Shown: positions 59,646 through 64,000 of the stretch, piece by piece | How positions within the stretch are numbered: position 1 is the stretch's first letter | Layout of the letters: each line of letters opens with the position of its first letter | Origin: Cellulomonas sp. 73-145 | Lineage (GTDB): Bacteria; Actinomycetota; Actinomycetes; Actinomycetales; Cellulomonadaceae | Reading direction: 5' to 3' | Length of the DNA stretch: 64,000 nt | Assembly (NCBI GenBank): GCA_001898185.1 | Contig: MKTI01000006.1 | Location: forward strand, 372,001-436,000 | The notes under the pieces: model-generated | Seen by the model: only the letters and a program-made list of their open reading frames with translations | What the model was told of the DNA's origin: nothing | Databases searched by the model: none | Translations under genes and position numbers: made by a program

Positions 59646-61235
59646 ATGAACCGGACGACGAGCGGCACGGTGGGGTCGCGCCGGTGGTGGGCGCTGGGCG
59701 GCGTCACCCTGGCGGTGCTGGCCGTGTCGATGGACGTGACGATCCTCAGCGTCGCGCTGCCGACGCTGGCCGGGGCGCTGTCGGCGACCGCCGCAGACCT
59801 GCAGTGGTTCTCCGCCGGCTACGCCCTGGTGCTGGCGGCGCTCACCCTGCCGGCCGGCTGGCTGGGTGACCGGCTCGGCCGCAAGCGGGTGCTGATGGGC
59901 TCGCTGCTGGTGTTCGCGGTGGGCTCCGCGGCCTGCGCCTACGCCGGGTCGGCGGCGTGGTTCGTCGTCGCGCGCATGCTGCTCGGCGTCGGCGGGGCCG
60001 GGGTGGTCGTGATGGCGGTCTCCGCGCTGACTGTGCTGTTCGACGACGCCGAGCGCCCCCGCGCCGTGGCGGTGTGGGGCGCCGCCAACCTGATCGCGTT
60101 CCCCGTCGGCCCCATCCTGGGCGGCTGGCTGCTGTCCCACGTCTGGTGGGGCTGGGTGTTCCTGCTCAACGTGCCGGTCAGCCTGTTGGGCCTCGCGGCA
60201 GTCGCCGCGTGGGTCCCGGAGAGCTCCGCGGACCGGCCGCCTCGGCTGGACGGCGTGGGGCTGGTCGCCTCGAGCGCCGGGCTCGCGGCCCTGACGTGGG
60301 GGTTCATCCAGGCCGGTCAGGACGGGTGGAGCTCGGCGCGGGCGTGGGCCCTGATGGTCACCGGGCTGCTGGCGCTGGTCGGGTTCGGCGGCTGGGAGGC
60401 TCGGCTGGCGCGGCGTGGGGGACAGCCGTTGGTGGACCCCGCCCTGTTCCGCTCGGCCTCGTTCAGCTGGGGCGTGACGCTGTTCGCCGTGCTGACCCTG
60501 GCGCTGATCGGCCTGATCTTCGCGTTGCCGCAGTACTTCCAGGCGGTTCTCGGCACCGACCCCCAGGGCTCAGGGCTCCGGTTGCTTCCCCTGGTCGGCG
60601 GCCTGCTGGTGGGCCTGGGTCCGTCCCGCGCACTGGCGGTGCGGGTGGGGGTCAAGACGACGGTCGCCGCCGGGTTCGTCGTGCTGGCTGCCGGCCTCGC
60701 GATCGGGGCGATGACGACGACCGCCTCCGGCACCGGGTTCGCGGCGCTCTGGACGGCGATCAGCGGGGTCGGCACCGGCATGGTGATGGCGACGGTCGCC
60801 GCCGCGGCCCTCGCCGAGATCCCGGCGGAGCGGGCCGGCGTCGGCTCGGCCGTGATGCAGGCCGTCAAGGGGGTCGGCGCGCCGCTCGGTGCCGCCGTGC
60901 TCGGCAGCGTGCTGGCCGCCGGCTACCGGAACCACCTGCCTGTGGTGACCACCCCCGGCGGTGCCGGTGAGGCGATGCGCGCCAACGTGTTCGCCGGGCT
61001 GCGGGTCGCACGGCAGCTGCACGACGCGCAGCTGGGGCGGCAGGTGCAGGCGGCGTTCGTGCACGGGGTGACCGGCACGCTGCTTACGTCGCTCGCGGTG
61101 GCCGTGGCCGGCGCTGTGCTGGCGGTGCTGTTCCTGCCTCGTCGTGCCGTCGTCGTCCCCGCGCCTGGTGGCGACGCCGCCCCGGAGGCTGAGGCCGACG
61201 CCCTGACCGGGGACGCGTCGGCGACCACCCGATGA
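59646..61235 (+). CDS. DHA2-family MFS exporter
   Basis: A 529-residue drug/proton antiporter with 14 predicted helices. First-helix motif SMDVTILSVALPTLA, loop motif GWLGDRLGRKRVLM near 79-92 and the fifth-helix antiporter motif LIAFPVGPILGGWLL near 149-163 identify DHA2 (SmvA/QacA-like). The C-terminus is a short acidic tail. Ribosome-binding site GGAGG precedes ATG 59646. The TetR-type operator and downstream TetR gene indicate substrate-induced expression. Confidence 0.94.
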   Translation: MNRTTSGTVGSRRWWALGGVTLAVLAVSMDVTILSVALPTLAGALSATAADLQWFSAGYALVLAALTLPAGWLGDRLGRKRVLMGSLLVFAVGSAACAYAGSAAWFVVARMLLGVGGAGVVVMAVSALTVLFDDAERPRAVAVWGAANLIAFPVGPILGGWLLSHVWWGWVFLLNVPVSLLGLAAVAAWVPESSADRPPRLDGVGLVASSAGLAALTWGFIQAGQDGWSSARAWALMVTGLLALVGFGGWEARLARRGGQPLVDPALFRSASFSWGVTLFAVLTLALIGLIFALPQYFQAVLGTDPQGSGLRLLPLVGGLLVGLGPSRALAVRVGVKTTVAAGFVVLAAGLAIGAMTTTASGTGFAALWTAISGVGTGMVMATVAAAALAEIPAERAGVGSAVMQAVKGVGAPLGAAVLGSVLAAGYRNHLPVVTTPGGAGEAMRANVFAGLRVARQLHDAQLGRQVQAAFVHGVTGTLLTSLAVAVAGAVLAVLFLPRRAVVVPAPGGDAAPEAEADALTGDASATTR

Positions 61236-61283
61236 GGCGCCCGCGGGGTGCGGCGTGGCCGTCGCGCCCCGCGGGGCAGGCAG

Positions 61284-61289
61284 CACAAT
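61284..61289 (+). promoter_or_regulatory. -10 box of leaderless tetR-type gene
   Basis: CACAAT lies six bases before GTG 61296; no ribosome-binding site is visible. This gives the TetR gene its own promoter in addition to read-through from the exporter gene. Confidence 0.45.
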
Positions 61290-61295
61290 GGGCAC

Positions 61296-61904
61296 GTGCC
61301 CGCTGACGCCGCCCCCGCCACCGGCCTGCGGGAGCGCAAGAAGGCCCGCACCCGCACGGCCATCCAGCACCACGCCCTGCGGCTGTTCACCGAGCAGGGC
61401 TACGCGGCGACGACGGTGGAGCAGGTGGCGGAGGCCGCCGACGTGTCTCCCAGCACCGTCTTCCGCTACTTCCCCACCAAGGACGACCTGGTCCTGACCG
61501 ACGAGCTGGACCCCGCGCTCATCGCCGCGATCCGCTCCCAGCCGGCCGAGCTGGCCCCGGTGTCCGCGTTCCGCGCGGCGCTGCGGCAGGTGTTCGGCGC
61601 CGTCGACGCCGGCCTGCTGCTCGACGTCAAGACGCGCGCCACCCTGATCCTCTCGGTGCCGGAGCTGCGCGCCGCGATGCTGGACCAGCTGGCGCAGAGC
61701 ATCACCTGGCTCACCGAGCTGATCGCCGAACGTGCCGGACGCCCCGCGGACGACCCCGCGGCCCGGGCGCTGGCCGGCGCGATGGTCGGCGTCTGGATCG
61801 CTGCCGCGACCGCCTGGGTGGCCCACCCGGAGGATGACCTGCTCGGCGCGCTGGACACCGCGCTGGCGTACCTGGAGAGGGGCCTGGCGCTAGACGTGTC
61901 GTGA
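61296..61904 (+). CDS. TetR-family transcriptional regulator of the MFS exporter
   Basis: A 202-residue regulator. Helix-turn-helix at about residues 16-60 (RTAIQHHALRLFTEQGYAAT, then VSPSTVFRYFPTKDDLVL), followed by a helical ligand domain. It lies 60 bases after the MFS gene and probably binds the inverted repeat at 59605-59630. The VFRYFPTKDDLV block is typical of regulators next to MFS pumps. Confidence 0.92.
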   Translation: MPADAAPATGLRERKKARTRTAIQHHALRLFTEQGYAATTVEQVAEAADVSPSTVFRYFPTKDDLVLTDELDPALIAAIRSQPAELAPVSAFRAALRQVFGAVDAGLLLDVKTRATLILSVPELRAAMLDQLAQSITWLTELIAERAGRPADDPAARALAGAMVGVWIAAATAWVAHPEDDLLGALDTALAYLERGLALDVS

Positions 61905-61951
61905 GCCAGTGGGGGCTGGCGCGCGCGTGCCGGCGGCGACGGGCCATGGGC

Positions 61952-61957
61952 TAGCAT
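61952..61957 (+). promoter_or_regulatory. -10 box of tRNA-Gly gene
   Basis: TAGCAT stands about 65 bases before the tRNA, which would give a short leader. The preceding 30 bases are GC-rich with no clear -35. Confidence 0.4.
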
Positions 61958-62022
61958 GGGCCGCGCGTTGGGGGGACCGTCTCGGTCCCGCCGGGTGCAC
62001 GACCAGAGAAAGTGCTGGTCAC

Positions 62023-62096
62023 GCGGGTGTAGTTCAATGGTAGAACTTCAGCTTCCCAAGCTGAGAGCGCGGGTTCGATTCCCGTCACCCGCTCCA
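62023..62096 (+). tRNA. tRNA-Gly, anticodon CCC
   Basis: The 74 bases fold into a full cloverleaf: acceptor GCGGGTG/CACCCGC, D arm GTTC/GAAC, anticodon stem TCAGC/GCTGA around loop TTCCCAA (anticodon CCC, reading GGG), and T loop TTCGATT. The CCA end is encoded. The 3' part of tRNA-Gly is a common integration site for mobile elements, and base composition drops just downstream. Confidence 0.96.
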
Positions 62097-62190
62097 TCTG
62101 TTTCGCATTCTCGTACGGCTATGCCGTCTCGTCGGTGACTACCGGCGAGGAATCATCCGAATGCTCGGCGCGGAGCTTCGCACGGCCGGC

Positions 62191-62196
62191 TAGCGT
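62191..62196 (+). promoter_or_regulatory. -10 box of leaderless HNH gene
   Basis: TAGCGT lies eight bases before GTG 62205 without a ribosome-binding site, the third TAGCGT-to-GTG case in the window. Confidence 0.45.
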
Positions 62197-62204
62197 CAAG
62201 CTCC

Positions 62205-63125
62205 GTGTGGGACAGTGCCTCGGACGCGCGGCTGCGCCGCGAGCTGATGGCGTGGCTCAGCGTTCGAACTCACGACGGCGCGCAGTCCGTAGCCACCAGT
62301 GACTTGGCGGACTTCAGCTTTGACGGCGAGCGCTTCCGCGTCATGGACGCGCAACGCGGAATCTGGAAGCCAGCGGTGCTGGCGTCGGCACTGAGTCTCA
62401 GAACGACCTACCGCATGCCTGGTCAGCCGCGTCCGTACGACGATCGAACCGGCGATGACGGACTGGTCCGATACAAGTGGCGCGGCGACGACGGTGAGCA
62501 CTGGGAGAACCGAGCGCTCCGGACCGCCATGTGGGACGAGGTGCCGCTGGTCTGGTTCTTCGGAGTCGGACCAGCCTTGTGGCATCCAGTGTTCCCCGTC
62601 TTCGTCGTAGGCGAAGATCCGCGAAACCAAGAGTTCATCGTCGACCCCGATGCCGCACGGGGGCTGGTGTCGCCCGGCTCCGTGGTCGAGGAGCACCTAC
62701 GGCGGTACGTCCTGGCGCAGACCCGCCGTCGCCTTCATCAGCCGGTCTTTCGAGCCACTGTGCTGCGGGCGTACGAGGGTCGCTGCGCTGTCTGCTCTCT
62801 TGCACATGTGGAACTGCTCGACGCGGCACATATCGTTCCCGACTCTGATCCCGGTGGTATTGCGTCGGTTCGGAACGGCCTAGCCCTCTGCAAGCTTCAC
62901 CATGCTGCGTTCGACGCGAACATCCTGGGCATCGATCCGAACCTCAAGATCGAGATCCGCGCCGACCTGCTTGAGGAGATCGACGGGCCGACGCTCCGCT
63001 ACGGACTTCAGGAGCGTCACGGTGAGCACCTCCGCGTACTGCCGCATGTGCGCGCGGAGCGCCCCGACCGGGAACTGCTAGCCGAACGGTTTGCTGCCTT
63101 CCGTGCGGCGCCGTTGGCCGGCTGA
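62205..63125 (+). CDS. HNH endonuclease, predicted restriction-type (COG3440-like)
   Basis: A 306-residue protein. The N-terminal domain (about 40-150; IWKPAVLASALSLRTTY, then GLVRYKWRGDD, PLVWFFGVGPALWHPVFPVF) recurs in COG3440 predicted restriction endonucleases and may recognise DNA. The C-terminal HNH domain has Cys194-x2-Cys197, DAAHI with His209, NGLAL with Asn224, and Cys229/His232-His233, giving both structural zinc and catalytic residues. It uses more A/T-ending codons than the genes upstream of the tRNA. It is followed by a helicase gene, which fits a defence or mobile-element setting. Confidence 0.88.
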   Translation: MWDSASDARLRRELMAWLSVRTHDGAQSVATSDLADFSFDGERFRVMDAQRGIWKPAVLASALSLRTTYRMPGQPRPYDDRTGDDGLVRYKWRGDDGEHWENRALRTAMWDEVPLVWFFGVGPALWHPVFPVFVVGEDPRNQEFIVDPDAARGLVSPGSVVEEHLRRYVLAQTRRRLHQPVFRATVLRAYEGRCAVCSLAHVELLDAAHIVPDSDPGGIASVRNGLALCKLHHAAFDANILGIDPNLKIEIRADLLEEIDGPTLRYGLQERHGEHLRVLPHVRAERPDRELLAERFAAFRAAPLAG

Positions 63126-63168
63126 CCTTCGCTGACGCCGTACGTCACCCGGCACGCACCGGCCGGGG

Positions 63169-63174
63169 CAGAAT
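63169..63174 (+). promoter_or_regulatory. -10 box of leaderless helicase gene
   Basis: CAGAAT lies six bases before ATG 63181; no ribosome-binding site is present. Confidence 0.4.
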
Positions 63175-63180
63175 CCCACC

Positions 63181-64000
63181 ATGCAGGGGGCTGCGGGGTT
63201 ACTCATCGGTGCGTCGGGTTTCGTCGCAGTGGTCGCAATTGTGCTGTTTCGCCGACGTACTACGACCCGCAAGCTGTCGCAGCTTCAGGTGGCCGCGGCT
63301 CCGTCACTGCAGGCGCTGCAAGCGTGGCGGGCGTGGGTCGAGAGTCTTGCCGCTGACGCCATCCGCGCCAGTCACTGGATCTCCCGCGACGCCCGTCTCG
63401 ACTGGCTGCGCTCCGCTCCAGCTCTATCGCCGGAATTCCGAGAGCTAGCGGGAGTCAAGAGCCTCCTCGGAGACGAAGCACGGGCTCAGCTGCTGTTCCT
63501 ACGGGACGGTCTTCGGTCTCTCGTCGCGGCGGCGAACCACCGGGTGCTGCAAAGCGAGCTCGCTGCCCAACGCCCGTTTCTCGACCGCATCGAGTCGCGG
63601 CCGCTGACGGACGAGCAGGCTTCCGCGGTCGTCACTTTCGACAATCGCGTCCAGGTCGTCGCTGCCGCCGGCTCCGGGAAGACGTCCGTCATGGTGGCGC
63701 GAGCCGCGTACTCGATCCTCCGTGGTCTGGTCCCAGCCGACCGGATCCTGCTGCTGGCCTTCAACAAGGACGCCGCGACCGAGCTGCAGGAGCGGGTGAC
63801 CCATCGGCTCGCCGCCGCCGGAATCGCATCAGAGGGGTTGGCCGCGGCCACGTTCCACTCGTTCGGACTCTCGGTCATCGGGAAGGCGACTGGGCGAAAG
63901 CCCCGCTTGGCGCCGTGGCTCGACGGCGGAGGTGACGTGGAGATGGTCGGTCGCATCGTCGACGACCTTCGCGACCGCTCGTCGTACTTCCGATTCCGCT
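63181..64000 (+). CDS. UvrD/Rep-type superfamily 1 helicase (partial, N-terminal part)
   Basis: The frame is open from ATG 63181 to the window edge (273 codons, no stop). An N-terminal membrane-like helix (residues 5-23) is followed by a coiled region, then helicase motifs: Q-motif LTDEQASAVV (142-151), Walker A AAGSGKTS (162-169), motif Ia LLLAFNKDAATELQERV (190-206) and motif Ib ATFHSFGLSVI (223-233). The motif Ia and Ib wording is closest to E. coli helicase IV (HelD). The membrane-like N-terminus is unusual. Lower GC than the core region. It lies 55 bases after the HNH gene and could be its partner. Confidence 0.88.
   Translation, partial: MQGAAGLLIGASGFVAVVAIVLFRRRTTTRKLSQLQVAAAPSLQALQAWRAWVESLAADAIRASHWISRDARLDWLRSAPALSPEFRELAGVKSLLGDEARAQLLFLRDGLRSLVAAANHRVLQSELAAQRPFLDRIESRPLTDEQASAVVTFDNRVQVVAAAGSGKTSVMVARAAYSILRGLVPADRILLLAFNKDAATELQERVTHRLAAAGIASEGLAAATFHSFGLSVIGKATGRKPRLAPWLDGGGDVEMVGRIVDDLRDRSSYFRFR

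Noticed and set aside
62023..64000. Firm integration site call at tRNA-Gly
   Set aside because: No copy of the tRNA 3' end and no integrase is visible in the 1.9 kb that follows; only the composition shift and gene content support it.

Overview
The window is very GC-rich, codes almost entirely in GC-ending codons, and uses many GTG starts and leaderless promoters. This points to a high-GC Gram-positive actinobacterium, most likely Micrococcales and plausibly a Cellulomonas relative; the genus is inferred, not proven. I count about 57 protein genes or gene remnants and one tRNA.

Layout. 1-2085: end of an upstream gene, a small membrane protein, and a lower-GC PIN-like nuclease gene. 2144-6796: membrane protein, Rieske lipoprotein, DHA2 drug exporter, and a YCII/ECF42 sigma pair. 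6871-19658: a carbohydrate locus, a nine-gene minus-strand operon with a divergent gene of unknown family and a LacI repressor. 19902-25999: CopC and an oligopeptide-type ABC transporter. 26060-32347: a diiron HO-like protein with a CDGSH protein, an SRPBCC protein, a phytoene-desaturase-like oxidoreductase, and an ABC exporter with its TetR. 32469-38573: CopD/CtaG fusion, S9 peptidase, small membrane protein, GAF-GGDEF protein. 38651-41752: an NHLRC2-like thioredoxin gene beside a 564-bp tandem duplication. 41982-47337: an aldehyde dehydrogenase/DUF779 module with its GAF regulator, flanked by two PH-like membrane-protein genes that share a 32-bp palindrome. 47343-53186: hydrolase, RNA methyltransferase with its TetR, DinB protein, PAS-GAF-PP2C phosphatase. 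53241-55824: broken alcohol dehydrogenase, then a metalloid-type ArsR/permease/redox cluster. 55993-61904: two TetR-controlled exporter modules. 62023-64000: tRNA-Gly(CCC), then an HNH endonuclease and a UvrD-like helicase in lower-GC DNA.

The most interesting system is 6871-19658. It combines a surface DUF4185 (GH183-type) lipoprotein, a CUT1 sugar importer without its own ATPase, cytoplasmic GH172 and GH116 enzymes, a FucU-type mutarotase, a ribokinase-like kinase and a KdsD-type D-arabinose-5-phosphate isomerase with its four catalytic positions conserved. Start and stop overlaps couple several of these genes. GH183, GH172 and GH116 are the families known to degrade the D-arabinan of mycobacterial cell walls. 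I read the locus as a complete D-arabinan pathway: outside cleavage, import, trimming to D-arabinose, mutarotation, 5-phosphorylation, isomerisation to ribulose-5-phosphate. A LacI-type operator lies in front of the operon. The families are seen in the sequence; the substrate and pathway are inferred.
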